A DNA stretch of 39,479 bases, from the NCBI GenBank assembly GCA_050258735.1, contig JBLMZJ010000051.1, forward strand, positions 1 through 39,479, in the 5' to 3' direction. Below, piece by piece: positions 1 through 8,098 of this stretch (position 1 is the first letter of the stretch; each line of letters starts with the position of its first letter). This stretch comes from Syntrophomonas_A sp050258735 (GTDB lineage Bacteria > Bacillota > Syntrophomonadia > Syntrophomonadales > Syntrophomonadaceae). The notes under the pieces were generated by a model, which saw nothing but the letters and a program-made list of their open reading frames with translations, made no database searches and was not told the DNA's origin. The position numbers and the translations under genes are program-made.

Positions 1-586
1 GGGAATAGCCGTTGGAATGGATACCAGTAGAGGGCAGACCTATTATCACATCTCCTGCTTTTACTGCCGATCCATCTATTAAACGGGAACGGTCGACCAC
101 CCCCACGGTAAAACCAGCCAGGTCATATTCGTCCTCTTTATAAAACCCGGGCATCTCGGCGGTCTCTCCCCCGATCAGGGCACAGCCTGCCTGCTCGCAG
201 CCCTGGCTGACTCCCTTGACAAGAGCTTCCACCACCGGTGGATCAAGTTTGCCCAGGGCAATATAATCTAGAAAAAACAGGGGCTCGGCCCCATGCACCA
301 GGATATCATTGACGCACATGGCCACCAGGTCGATACCCACGGTGTCATGCACTCCCATCATCTGAGCGATCCTTAGCTTGGTACCCACCCCGTCAGTGCC
401 GGAAACCAAGACCGGTTCCTTGTATTTCAGAGTGTTCAGGGCAAAGAAACCTCCGAATGATCCAATGCCTGCCAGGACCTCAGGTCTATGGGTCCTTGAC
501 ACCCATTTCTTGATCATATCAACCGACTCCGTAGCAGCATCGATATCGACCCCGGCGGCCTTATAGCTCAACCCATCATTGCTCAT
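1..586 (-). CDS. purM: Phosphoribosylformylglycinamidine cyclo-ligase (AIR synthetase), C-terminus off the window
   Basis: Step 5 of purine synthesis: ATP-dependent closure of FGAM to AIR in the cytoplasm. The frame stays open from an ATG at 586-584 to the left edge, giving about 195 residues of a family that is usually near 340-350. Seen in the translation: MSNDGLSYKAAGVDIDA at the start, GIGSFGGFFAL, VSGTDGVGTKL, a DLVAMCVNDIL stretch and GGETAEMPGFY, all typical of PurM/PurL ATP-grasp-like synthetases. The Shine-Dalgarno (AGGAGGTT, complement of 591-598) lies inside the last codons of purF and the two genes are 1 nt apart, so translation is probably coupled. It is the last gene of the pur operon visible here. 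Identity is very secure; the 3' end is simply not in the window. Confidence 0.96.
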   Translation of the reverse strand, partial: MSNDGLSYKAAGVDIDAATESVDMIKKWVSRTHRPEVLAGIGSFGGFFALNTLKYKEPVLVSGTDGVGTKLRIAQMMGVHDTVGIDLVAMCVNDILVHGAEPLFFLDYIALGKLDPPVVEALVKGVSQGCEQAGCALIGGETAEMPGFYKEDEYDLAGFTVGVVDRSRLIDGSAVKAGDVIIGLPSTGIHSNGYS

Positions 587-587
587 A

Positions 588-1991
588 TCAAACCTCCTGT
601 GATTCTATTCCTACTGGATATTGACCGCTGAAACAGGCGGCGCAGAAATGAGGCTGGGGATTATTCATGGCGGCTCTCAGCCCATCCATGGAGAGGTAGT
701 GCAGGCTGTCCGCCCCGATAAACTCGCGGATATCCTCGACTGCCTTGGTGCTGGCTATCAATTCCTCGCGGCGGGAAGTATCTATTCCGTAATAACAGGG
801 ATATTTGGTCGGGGGAGATGCCACCACCATGTGAACCTCAGTGGCCCCTGCCGCCCTGATCATTTCTACGATCTGGCGGCTGGTGGTGCCGCGGACGATG
901 GAGTCATCCACCATGACCACCCGTTTTCCTTCCACCACCCGGCAGTTGGGATTGAGCTTAAGCCTGACCCCCATTTCCCTCATCTGCTGGGTGGGTTGAA
1001 TGAAGGTACGGCCTACATAGCGATTTTTCATCAGTCCCTCTTCGAAGGGCAATCCGGATTCCTCGGCGAACCCTAGCGCGGCACAGGTTCCCGAGTCGGG
1101 CACCGCAATAACGATATCGGCTTGGATGTTGTTCTCCTTGGCCAACTGCCGGCCCATCTCCCGCCGTGCCTGGTAGACGTTGATGTCATCGATGGTGCTG
1201 TCAGGCCGGGCGAAATAGATGTATTCAAAAATGCAATGGGCCTTGCCCGGCGAGTTGACCACATGCAAGGAACGCAAGCCATTCTTATCGATAACCACTA
1301 TTTCACCCGGTTCGATATCCCGGATGAAGGTAGCCCCAACTGTATCGAGAGCAGCCGATTCGGAGGCCAATACATAGTTGCCCTTTATCTCACCTAAACA
1401 CAACGGCCGTATTCCCCACTGATCCCGGACCCCAACCAGACGGTCCTCGGTCATGATCACCAGGGCAAAGGCACCCTTGATATCGATCATACATTTAGCC
1501 AGAGCATCTTCCATGGTGTCCTGGGAGTAACGCGCCAGCAGGTTGGCAATGACCTCGGTATCAGTGGTGGTCTGGAATACCGAACCATAGGTACCCAAAC
1601 GTTTGCGTAGTTCCACGGTATTGGTCAGATTACCGTTATGGGCTAACGCTACCATCCCGTTGAGGTAATGGAAAACCAGCGGTTGAGCATTTACAAGAGA
1701 ACTACTGCCGGTGGTTGAGTAGCGAACATGGCCGATAGCAATATTGCCCTTGAGCTTATTGATATGGTCATCTTTAAAGATCTGGGTCACCAGACCCATC
1801 CCCTTGTAGAGCTCTATCTTTTTTCCATCAGATACAGCAATGCCAGCACTCTCCTGCCCCCGATGCTGCAGAGAATAGATCCCGTAGAAGGTAGTGCGGG
1901 CCGCATCGGTCTCATTTTTCGGGTCGTTCAAATAGATTCCGAAAACACCGCATTCATCTCTGAATTTGTCTTCCTCTATTTCATATAACAC
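588..1991 (-). CDS. purF: Amidophosphoribosyltransferase (glutamine PRPP amidotransferase), GTG start
   Basis: Committed first step of purine synthesis: PRPP plus glutamine gives 5-phosphoribosylamine. The N-terminal Ntn-hydrolase glutaminase domain begins at CGVFGIY and the C-terminal type I phosphoribosyltransferase domain has the PRPP loop VVMVDDSIVRGTTS. I choose the GTG at 1991 because GGGAGGAG sits at normal spacing before it. An in-frame ATG at 2009 would contain that Shine-Dalgarno within its own codons. The GTG start yields MLYEIEEDKFRDE before Cys, a short propeptide like the one removed in Bacillus PurF to expose the catalytic N-terminal cysteine. C-terminal cysteines (FCAACFSGQYP) match the Fe-S cluster-bearing Gram-positive type. 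The gene overlaps the 3' end of purL by 16 nt. Confidence 0.95.
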   Translation of the reverse strand: MLYEIEEDKFRDECGVFGIYLNDPKNETDAARTTFYGIYSLQHRGQESAGIAVSDGKKIELYKGMGLVTQIFKDDHINKLKGNIAIGHVRYSTTGSSSLVNAQPLVFHYLNGMVALAHNGNLTNTVELRKRLGTYGSVFQTTTDTEVIANLLARYSQDTMEDALAKCMIDIKGAFALVIMTEDRLVGVRDQWGIRPLCLGEIKGNYVLASESAALDTVGATFIRDIEPGEIVVIDKNGLRSLHVVNSPGKAHCIFEYIYFARPDSTIDDINVYQARREMGRQLAKENNIQADIVIAVPDSGTCAALGFAEESGLPFEEGLMKNRYVGRTFIQPTQQMREMGVRLKLNPNCRVVEGKRVVMVDDSIVRGTTSRQIVEMIRAAGATEVHMVVASPPTKYPCYYGIDTSRREELIASTKAVEDIREFIGADSLHYLSMDGLRAAMNNPQPHFCAACFSGQYPVGIESQEV

Positions 1992-4177
1992 TCTATGGTC
2001 TCCTCCCATGCCTTGCTGGCTTCTGCCAGAGGAACCGCGGCGACCGGTTTTCCATTACTGTTGTACATCAAATCACGACCGCCGGCCTCGCCTAAGACAG
2101 TTACTGCAATATTATAATTTGCAGCCAGTTCCTGCGCCTTTGCAAGGTTGGCTGGTTTAACACTGATAACGGCCCTTCCCGGAGCTTCCGAGAAGAGTAA
2201 ACCAGTAAGCTGCTGGCCATTAACCGGCAGATCGACCGTAAAACCGATCTTTCCCTGAATGGCCGATTCGGCCAGACATACGGCCAGTCCCCCATCAGCG
2301 ATATCGTGGGCGGATAGTGCCAGTCCTTGTTTGATCGATTCCTGCAGGAGATCGATCAGCTGTTTTTCCTGAGCGAGATCAGGCTGGGGTACAGCTCCGC
2401 CCTCAACACCCTTACACAGGTACAGGTATTCGGAACCGCCAAGCTCCTCGGACAAACTGCCCAAAAGGATAATGATGTCGCCTTCAGCTTTGAAGTCCAT
2501 GGTGCAGCGCTGTTCCAGGTTTTCCAGCAGCCCTACCATCCCCACCACCGGTGTAGGATAGATGGCTCCTGCAGCAGTTTCGTTGTAAAGACTGACGTTG
2601 CCGCTGACCACCGGGGTATCAAGAACTCTGGCTGCTTCAGCCATGCCGAGGATTGAGTTTTCCATCTGCCAGTATATCTGCGGTTTCTCGGGGTTGCCAA
2701 AATTGAGGCAGTTGGTCAAAGCCAGGGGTTTGGCTCCCACACAGGCGAGATTGCGGGCAGCCTCACAAACAGCCAGTGCACCGCCCGCCCGGGGATCCAA
2801 ATAGACAAACCGGCTGTTGCAGTCTGTAGTAAGAGCTACACCCTTGCCGCTACCTTTGATCCGCAGTACTGCTGCATCTCCCTTGCCAGGCACTACGGCA
2901 GTATTAGTCATGACCTGGTGGTCATACTGGGTATATACCCAGCGTTTGCTGGCAATAGTCGGCGAAGCCAGCAGTTGGAGTATGGCTTCGGCCGGGTCGG
3001 CTGGTGATATATTTGTAATATCCATAGATCTCAGTTCTTTATAATAAGGAGGTTCCTCGCCTTGCCGGCGGTAAACCGGACAAGATTCGGTAAGAGCAGC
3101 TACCGGCACCTCACCGGCCACTGTCTCGCCTTCCAGCACCCTGAACATCCCGTCTCCGGTAACCTGACCGATAACGGTGGCATCAAGATTCCATTTATCG
3201 AAGATCTCCTGGATGCGTTGCTCACACCCGCTGCGCGGTATGATCAACATGCGCTCCTGAGACTCGGAAAGCATTATCTCGTAGGGGGTCATGCCTTGTT
3301 CACGGCGCGGTACCAGGGCTACGTCTACCTGCACCCCGCGGCCTTTCTTACTGGCACACTCTGCTATTGAACTAGTAAGACCAGCAGCACCCAGGTCCTG
3401 CATGCCAGCCACCAGGTCTTCAGCGATTAGTTCCAAGCAGGCTTCTATGAGCAACTTTTCCATGAAGGGATCGCCCACCTGCACCGACGGGCGTTTTTCT
3501 GCTGAGGCATCAGACAGCTCTTCGGAAGCGAAGGTGGCGCCATGAATGCCATCACGCCCGGTCTTGGCGCCTACGATCATAATGGGACTCCCCACATCAC
3601 TGGCTACGGCCAGAGCGATCTCGTTGCGGTTTACCAGGCCAACGCACATAGCATTGACCAGGGGATTGCCCCGGTAGCAGGGGTGGAAATATACCTCTCC
3701 TCCAACCGTCGGTATGCCCAGGCAATTACCGTATCCGGCGATCCCGGCCACTACGCCGGAAAAAAGCTGTTGTACCCGAACGTCACTCAATTCTCCAAAG
3801 CGCAGTGAGTTTAGACTGGCGATGGGACGGGCGCCCATTGTAAATATATCGCGAACAATACCTCCTACGCCGGTAGCTGCTCCCTGGTAGGGTTCTATGG
3901 CGGAGGGGTGGTTGTGGCTCTCGATTTTGAAGACCAGAGCTTGATCGTCGCCGATATCGACTACTCCGGCATTTTCTCCCGGCCCTAAGATGACCTGCGG
4001 CCCTTGCGTGGGAAAGTTCTTTAACAGGGGCCGTGAATTTTTGTAGCCGCAGTGTTCGGACCACATAACGGCGAACATGCCCAGTTCCAGATAGTTGGGG
4101 TCTCTTTTCATTATATCCAGCACCAGCAGGTACTCATTATCGGATAGACCCATTTCACGGTAGCTAAGCTCACTCAT
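1976..4177 (-). CDS. purL: Phosphoribosylformylglycinamidine synthase subunit PurL
   Basis: Large catalytic subunit of FGAM synthase (step 4), converting FGAR to FGAM with ATP and ammonia delivered by PurQ. At 733 residues it is the small Gram-positive/archaeal form rather than the ~1,300-residue fused enzyme. Motifs seen: EHCGYKNSRP near residue 41, the nucleotide/substrate loop FKIESHNHPSAIEPYQGAAT, GVGGIVRDIFTMGARP, and the second half-domain with SGNVSLYNE and SAHDIADGGLAV. Start ATG at 4177 follows an AAGGAGG site. The start overlaps the purQ stop by one base (TAATG), so the subunits are translationally coupled. Its partners purQ and purS lie immediately upstream. Confidence 0.97.
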   Translation of the reverse strand: MSELSYREMGLSDNEYLLVLDIMKRDPNYLELGMFAVMWSEHCGYKNSRPLLKNFPTQGPQVILGPGENAGVVDIGDDQALVFKIESHNHPSAIEPYQGAATGVGGIVRDIFTMGARPIASLNSLRFGELSDVRVQQLFSGVVAGIAGYGNCLGIPTVGGEVYFHPCYRGNPLVNAMCVGLVNRNEIALAVASDVGSPIMIVGAKTGRDGIHGATFASEELSDASAEKRPSVQVGDPFMEKLLIEACLELIAEDLVAGMQDLGAAGLTSSIAECASKKGRGVQVDVALVPRREQGMTPYEIMLSESQERMLIIPRSGCEQRIQEIFDKWNLDATVIGQVTGDGMFRVLEGETVAGEVPVAALTESCPVYRRQGEEPPYYKELRSMDITNISPADPAEAILQLLASPTIASKRWVYTQYDHQVMTNTAVVPGKGDAAVLRIKGSGKGVALTTDCNSRFVYLDPRAGGALAVCEAARNLACVGAKPLALTNCLNFGNPEKPQIYWQMENSILGMAEAARVLDTPVVSGNVSLYNETAAGAIYPTPVVGMVGLLENLEQRCTMDFKAEGDIIILLGSLSEELGGSEYLYLCKGVEGGAVPQPDLAQEKQLIDLLQESIKQGLALSAHDIADGGLAVCLAESAIQGKIGFTVDLPVNGQQLTGLLFSEAPGRAVISVKPANLAKAQELAANYNIAVTVLGEAGGRDLMYNSNGKPVAAVPLAEASKAWEETIECYMK

Positions 4178-4878
4178 TATGCCCTCGCCTCCTTAAGCCA
4201 GTGGATCATGGACGCAAAAACGTCGTAACCGTCGCTTCCTCCCAGAATGGCCTCAGAGCATCGCTCCGGGTGCGGCATCATGCCTAGGACATTGCCTTCC
4301 TTATTGGTGATACCGGCAATATGATTCAGCGAGCCATTGGGATTGTGATCATCCCCGATCTGCCCTTCCGGACCGCAGTAGCTGAATACTATGCGTCCGT
4401 TATCCCTAAGTTCTCCGAGAGTAGCGGGATCACAATAATAATTGCCTTCTCCGTGGGCGATAGGGACCTCGATAACTGCATCCCGGCCAAATTGATTGGT
4501 AAAGGGGGTATCATTGTTCAAAACCTTGAGGTTCACTGGTTTGCAGATAAATTTCAGGCTTTTGTTGCGCAGCATGGCGCCGGGCAGGAGTCCAGCCTCC
4601 AACAGGATCTGGAACCCGTTGCATATCCCGATAACCAAACCTCCCTTTCGGGCAAAATCGATCACAGCCGGCATAACCGGGGAAAAGCGGGCAATAGCTC
4701 CGGTGCGCAGATAGTCGCCGTAAGAAAATCCGCCCGGCAATACCAGGGCATCAAACCCGGTGATATTTGACTGCTGATGCCAGATGTATTCGCAATCCTG
4801 TCCCTGAACGTTTTTAACTGCATGATAACAGTCGGCATCACAGTTGGAACCGGGGAAAACGACTACTCCGAATTTCAT
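4177..4878 (-). CDS. purQ: Phosphoribosylformylglycinamidine synthase subunit PurQ (glutamine amidotransferase)
   Basis: Class I glutamine amidotransferase that hydrolyses glutamine and passes ammonia to PurL. 233 residues, close to the usual ~227. Visible triad elements are the nucleophile elbow GICNGFQIL, and the His/Glu region MPHPERCSE near the C-terminus; GGFSYGDYLR is a family signature of PurQ. ATG at 4878 has GGAGGG eight bases upstream. Only 3 nt separate it from the purS stop, and it overlaps purL by 1 nt. No unusual residues. Confidence 0.97.
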   Translation of the reverse strand: MKFGVVVFPGSNCDADCYHAVKNVQGQDCEYIWHQQSNITGFDALVLPGGFSYGDYLRTGAIARFSPVMPAVIDFARKGGLVIGICNGFQILLEAGLLPGAMLRNKSLKFICKPVNLKVLNNDTPFTNQFGRDAVIEVPIAHGEGNYYCDPATLGELRDNGRIVFSYCGPEGQIGDDHNPNGSLNHIAGITNKEGNVLGMMPHPERCSEAILGGSDGYDVFASMIHWLKEARA

Positions 4879-4881
4879 CTA

Positions 4882-5127
4882 TCAGCCCTCCACTATTTCC
4901 ACCCGGTAGTTCTCTATTACCGGATTGGCCAGCAGTTTGTCACTCATTTCCATCAGTTCCTGGCGGGCTTTTTCCTGGTCACCTGCCTGCAGGTCGACCT
5001 CTACGAACTTCCCCATTCGCACTCCTTCAACGTTGCCATAGCCCAAAACATGCAGTGACTTCTTAACTGCCTCTCCCTGGGGATCCAGCACCCCAGCTTT
5101 TAAGGTTACATAAATCCTGGCTTTCAA
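4882..5127 (-). CDS. purS: Phosphoribosylformylglycinamidine synthase subunit PurS
   Basis: Small structural subunit that bridges PurL and PurQ in the Gram-positive FGAM synthase complex. The protein starts MKARIYVTLKAGVLDPQG and contains VEGVRMGKFVEVDL, both typical of PurS. Two TTG codons could start it: 5133 is only 3 nt from the GGAGG, whereas 5127 is 9 nt away and gives the canonical PurS N-terminus. I therefore use 5127 (81 residues, family ~80-84). A gap of 60 nt separates it from purC upstream. The combination purS-purQ-purL is itself evidence for the split enzyme. Confidence 0.93.
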   Translation of the reverse strand: MKARIYVTLKAGVLDPQGEAVKKSLHVLGYGNVEGVRMGKFVEVDLQAGDQEKARQELMEMSDKLLANPVIENYRVEIVEG

Positions 5128-5187
5128 ATCCAATAACCTCCAATCTCATAAACTGCAAAAAGCAGTGTGATATTCAATCAGCCTCCA

Positions 5188-5901
5188 CTATCCCAGGGCT
5201 TGTTCTATACGGCGGGCTACCTCCTGGTAAGCCTCTTCTTCCTGACCCAGGTTACGGCGAAAACGGTCCTTGTCCAGTTTCTCCAGGCTGACCTTGTCCC
5301 AAAGGCGGCAGCTGTCAGGGGATATCTCGTCACCCAGCAGTACCTGCCCGTCTGCAATGCCGAACTCCAATTTGAAATCCACCAGGATGATGCCGATGCT
5401 GTCGAAGAATTGGCGCAGCACCTCATTTACCTGAAGGCCCTTCTTTTTGATCTCATCTATCTCGTTGTCGCCGGCCCAGCCCATGGCCCGGATGTGGTAT
5501 TCATTTATCATCGGGTCATGAAGATCATCGTCTTTATAATAGAGCTCTATGATCGGCGAATTGAGGGGGATACCTTCCTCCATGCCCAATCTTTTGGCCA
5601 GGCTGCCGGCAATGATATTGCGGACTACTACTTCTACCGGTATCATCTTCATCTTCTTGACCAGAACATTGCGTTCATCCAGCTGTTCCACCAGATGAGT
5701 GGGCACTCCGTTCCGGGTTAAAAGCTGATAAAGAAGGCATGACACCCGATTGTTGACGACTCCCTTATCCTTTATTATTCCCTTCTTGGTTCCGTCAAAG
5801 GCGGTAGCCTCATCTTTGTAGTACATCTGTACTATGTTAGGGTCTTCCATGGCATAGATCTGTTTGGCCTTGCCCTCATATAACAGTTCGCCCCGCTTCA
5901 T
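5188..5901 (-). CDS. purC: Phosphoribosylaminoimidazole-succinocarboxamide synthase (SAICAR synthetase)
   Basis: Step 7: ATP-dependent condensation of CAIR with aspartate to SAICAR. 237 residues, the usual length for the free-standing bacterial enzyme. Family motifs seen: LLYEGKAKQIYAM at the N-terminus, DEATAFDGTKKG, the VVRNIIAGSLAKRLG segment, and IILVDFKLEFG followed by LGDEISPDSCRLWD (the SAICAR synthetase signature). ATG at 5901 is 8 nt downstream of GAGGAG. Lies between purB (45 nt upstream) and purS. Confidence 0.97.
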   Translation of the reverse strand: MKRGELLYEGKAKQIYAMEDPNIVQMYYKDEATAFDGTKKGIIKDKGVVNNRVSCLLYQLLTRNGVPTHLVEQLDERNVLVKKMKMIPVEVVVRNIIAGSLAKRLGMEEGIPLNSPIIELYYKDDDLHDPMINEYHIRAMGWAGDNEIDEIKKKGLQVNEVLRQFFDSIGIILVDFKLEFGIADGQVLLGDEISPDSCRLWDKVSLEKLDKDRFRRNLGQEEEAYQEVARRIEQALG

Positions 5902-5946
5902 ATCTTCAACTCCTCATAAATAATTTGACTCGATAATTCTAATTGT

Positions 5947-7242
5947 TTACTCCAAACCACAGCGGCGGAAGATATAGTCCACATTGGTGGTGTATCTGTC
6001 CATGTCAAAGACCTGAATCAGGTCTTCTTCATTCAGGAGACCCATGATCTCTTTATCCGCCCGCACAAGTTCACGGAAGTCCTCTCCGCTGGCCCAACTC
6101 TGCATGGCGTTTCTCTGCGACAGACGGTAGGCATTCTCCCTCAACATGCCCTTGCCAATCAAAGTCAGCAGCAGTTCCTGAGAGAATATCAGCCCATGGG
6201 TCTTATTGATATTGTCCATCATATGGTCTTCATATATGAGCATTCCGGAAACAATAGCGGTGAACTTCTCCAGCATATAATCCAGAAGGATGCAACTGTC
6301 AGGTATTATGACGCGTTCAACTGAAGAATGAGTGAGATCTCGCTCATGCCACAGCGCCACGTCTTCCAGGGCTGCCAGGGCATTGCCCCGAATTACGCGG
6401 GATAGACCGGCAACCCGTTCACTCATCATGGGGTTGCGTTTGTGAGGCATGGCTGAAGAACCCTTCTGGCCTTTACGGAATGGTTCTTCAGCTTCCAGTA
6501 TCTCAGTCCTCTGCAAGTTGCGGACTTCTGTAGCCATTTTCTCCAGCGAACTCGCAATAACCGCCAGGGTGGTCATAAATTGGGCATGGCGGTCGCGCTG
6601 GATGATCTGAGTGGAAACCGGGCATGGGGTCAAGCCCAGAGTACTGCATACATATTCCTCTACCCGGGGATCCAGGTGGGCAAAGTTGCCTACCGCTCCT
6701 GAGATAGCTCCGCAGGCAATAACGGCACGGGCTTCTTCCAGGCGCTGTATATCCCGCCCCAGTTCGCTGTACCACAGGGCCATCTTGAGACCGAAGGTGG
6801 TAGGTTCGCCATGCACCCCGTGGGTGCGGCCGATATTCAAGGTGTATTTATACTGCCGGGCCTTTTCCCCGACCACCGCCTGCAGCTTTACCAACTTCTC
6901 CAGCAGCAGGTCGGCGGAATCCCGCATCTGCATGGCCAGACCTGTATCCAGAATATCAGATGAGGTCATGCCCAAGTGGATATACTTGGAGGCATCGCCC
7001 ACATACTCTCCGACATTAGTCAAAAAGGCTATAACATCATGATGGACCTCCGCTTCGATCTCCTTGATCCTTTCCACCTTAAAAGCTGCCTTTTCCTGGA
7101 TATCCTCCAGGGCTTCCGCCGATATCTTACCCAATCCGGCCCAGGCTTCACAGGCGGCGATCTCGATCTTCAGCCAGTTGCTCAATTTGTTTTGTTCTGA
7201 CCAGATGGCCCCCATCTGCCAAAGTGTATAGCGTTCGATCAT
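5947..7242 (-). CDS. purB: Adenylosuccinate lyase
   Basis: Fumarase/aspartase-superfamily lyase acting twice in purine synthesis: SAICAR to AICAR plus fumarate (step 8), and adenylosuccinate to AMP plus fumarate. 431 residues, as in the Bacillus enzyme. The superfamily signature is seen as SSAMPHKRNP, with TSSDILDT and GRTHGVHGEPTTFG supplying the other active-site regions. ATG at 7242 has GGAGG 7 nt upstream. No purK is found between purE and purB, although that is its place in Bacillus-type operons. Confidence 0.97.
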   Translation of the reverse strand: MIERYTLWQMGAIWSEQNKLSNWLKIEIAACEAWAGLGKISAEALEDIQEKAAFKVERIKEIEAEVHHDVIAFLTNVGEYVGDASKYIHLGMTSSDILDTGLAMQMRDSADLLLEKLVKLQAVVGEKARQYKYTLNIGRTHGVHGEPTTFGLKMALWYSELGRDIQRLEEARAVIACGAISGAVGNFAHLDPRVEEYVCSTLGLTPCPVSTQIIQRDRHAQFMTTLAVIASSLEKMATEVRNLQRTEILEAEEPFRKGQKGSSAMPHKRNPMMSERVAGLSRVIRGNALAALEDVALWHERDLTHSSVERVIIPDSCILLDYMLEKFTAIVSGMLIYEDHMMDNINKTHGLIFSQELLLTLIGKGMLRENAYRLSQRNAMQSWASGEDFRELVRADKEIMGLLNEEDLIQVFDMDRYTTNVDYIFRRCGLE

Positions 7243-7311
7243 TTTCCATCCTCCAAATAAGTAATTTTTATGGGCGATTTTATATCACCGTTTGCCATAC
7301 GCAACTATGGC

Positions 7312-7824
7312 CTATTTTTCATTCAAGTAGGCTTCAGCACCGATTTGTTTCAGCCTTTGATCCTTCTTCAGCACGTCGTCGGCCATCTTCTGACGGTAGG
7401 CTAACAGGCGTTGCTGCAATCTCTCATCTGACAGAGCCAGGATCTCGACCGCGAGCAAGGCGGCATTAGCGCTGCCGTTGATAGCCACGGTCGCCACCGG
7501 TATGCCTTTGGGCATTTGCACTATGGAATAAAGGGAGTCGACTCCGGAAAGGGTACTGGTTTTAACCGGAACACCTATGACCGGAAGGATAGTATAGGCG
7601 GCTATTACACCGGGCAGGTGAGCAGCCCCGCCGGCACCGGCGATTATGATCTTTATTCCTCTCCCGGCTGCTTCCCGGGCATATTCCGCCGTCTCGCCCG
7701 GCAGTCTGTGGGCTGAGCAGACCGTATACTCAAAATCAATTTCAAACTGCTGCAGGATATCCCCCGCATCCTTCATGATCCCCAGGTCGGAATCACTGCC
7801 CATGATAATACCAACCAACGCCAT
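7312..7824 (-). CDS. purE: 5-(carboxyamino)imidazole ribonucleotide mutase
   Basis: Step 6, producing CAIR. 170 residues. Motifs seen: GIIMGSDSD at the N-terminus, SAHRLP (the active-site His region), AGAGGAAHLPGVIAA and PVIGVPV. The SAHR form resembles class I PurE, which uses N5-CAIR made by PurK. No purK is present in the visible operon, so either purK is elsewhere or this PurE works from AIR and CO2. ATG at 7824 follows a G-rich ribosome site. It is the first gene of the operon, directly behind the riboswitch terminator. Confidence 0.96.
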   Translation of the reverse strand: MALVGIIMGSDSDLGIMKDAGDILQQFEIDFEYTVCSAHRLPGETAEYAREAAGRGIKIIIAGAGGAAHLPGVIAAYTILPVIGVPVKTSTLSGVDSLYSIVQMPKGIPVATVAINGSANAALLAVEILALSDERLQQRLLAYRQKMADDVLKKDQRLKQIGAEAYLNEK

Positions 7825-7849
7825 CGCAATACCCCCAACGTATTCTTAA

Positions 7850-7905
7850 AAATAAAAAAGCCCGGCTGGAAATCTCGTAACCGAAACCTCCCCGCCTGGG
7901 CTTTT
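7850..7905 (-). terminator. Intrinsic terminator of the purE riboswitch leader
   Basis: On the minus strand the arm AAAAGCCC (7905-7898) pairs with GGGCTTTT (7863-7856), extended by GGC/GCC, then runs into a T-rich tract to about 7848. It lies only ~25 nt before the purE start. The 5' arm shares GCCC with the conserved aptamer segment GGGATAAAAGCCC, so aptamer folding and terminator folding should exclude each other. That arrangement fits a ligand-ON switch. Confidence 0.85.
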
Positions 7906-8004
7906 ATCCCTATACGGTGTAGTGTTTGCACACCTGTGCCACTTGGACCTGACCATGTTACACATGCGGAACCCTAGACACACTTTCGCGTTTTAACCCG
8001 CTGT
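7888..8004 (-). promoter_or_regulatory. ykkC subtype 2 riboswitch, probably the PRPP-sensing class
   Basis: The minus-strand leader contains ykkC-family signature strings: CTAGGGTTCCG near 7970, GGTCAGGTCCAAGTGG near 7945, and GGGATAAAAGCCC at 7910-7898. Within the family, subtype 1 binds guanidine, 2a ppGpp and 2b PRPP. Subtype 2b is known from de novo purine operons, where PRPP binding turns expression on. Position in front of purE, and overlap of its 3' end with an intrinsic terminator, support the PRPP class. That class call rests mainly on gene context, since the subtypes differ by few bases. No guanine aptamer precedes it: only about 20 nt lie between the predicted start site and the aptamer. 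Confidence 0.85.
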
Positions 8005-8020
8005 ATTAAGTTACAACTTC

Positions 8021-8049
8021 ATAGTAACAAAGCCTTTTTTTCATGTCAA
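8021..8049 (-). promoter_or_regulatory. Sigma-A-type promoter of the pur operon
   Basis: Minus strand: perfect -35 TTGACA (8049-8044), 17-bp spacer, -10 TACTAT (8026-8021). The predicted start near 8014 lies just upstream of the riboswitch aptamer. Confidence 0.85.
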
Positions 8050-8098
8050 CTTTTGCCTTGCAGCCAAAAATGATTCAATGCACGGTTCTCTGACTGGT

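Noticed and set aside
621..1076. Plus-strand open frame within purF
   Set aside because: Antisense shadow of a highly conserved gene with no start signal or domain.
8001..8098. Possible guanine aptamer in tandem with the purE riboswitch
   Set aside because: The promoter -10 ends at 8021 and the ykkC aptamer starts near 8000; there is no room and no guanine-aptamer core.
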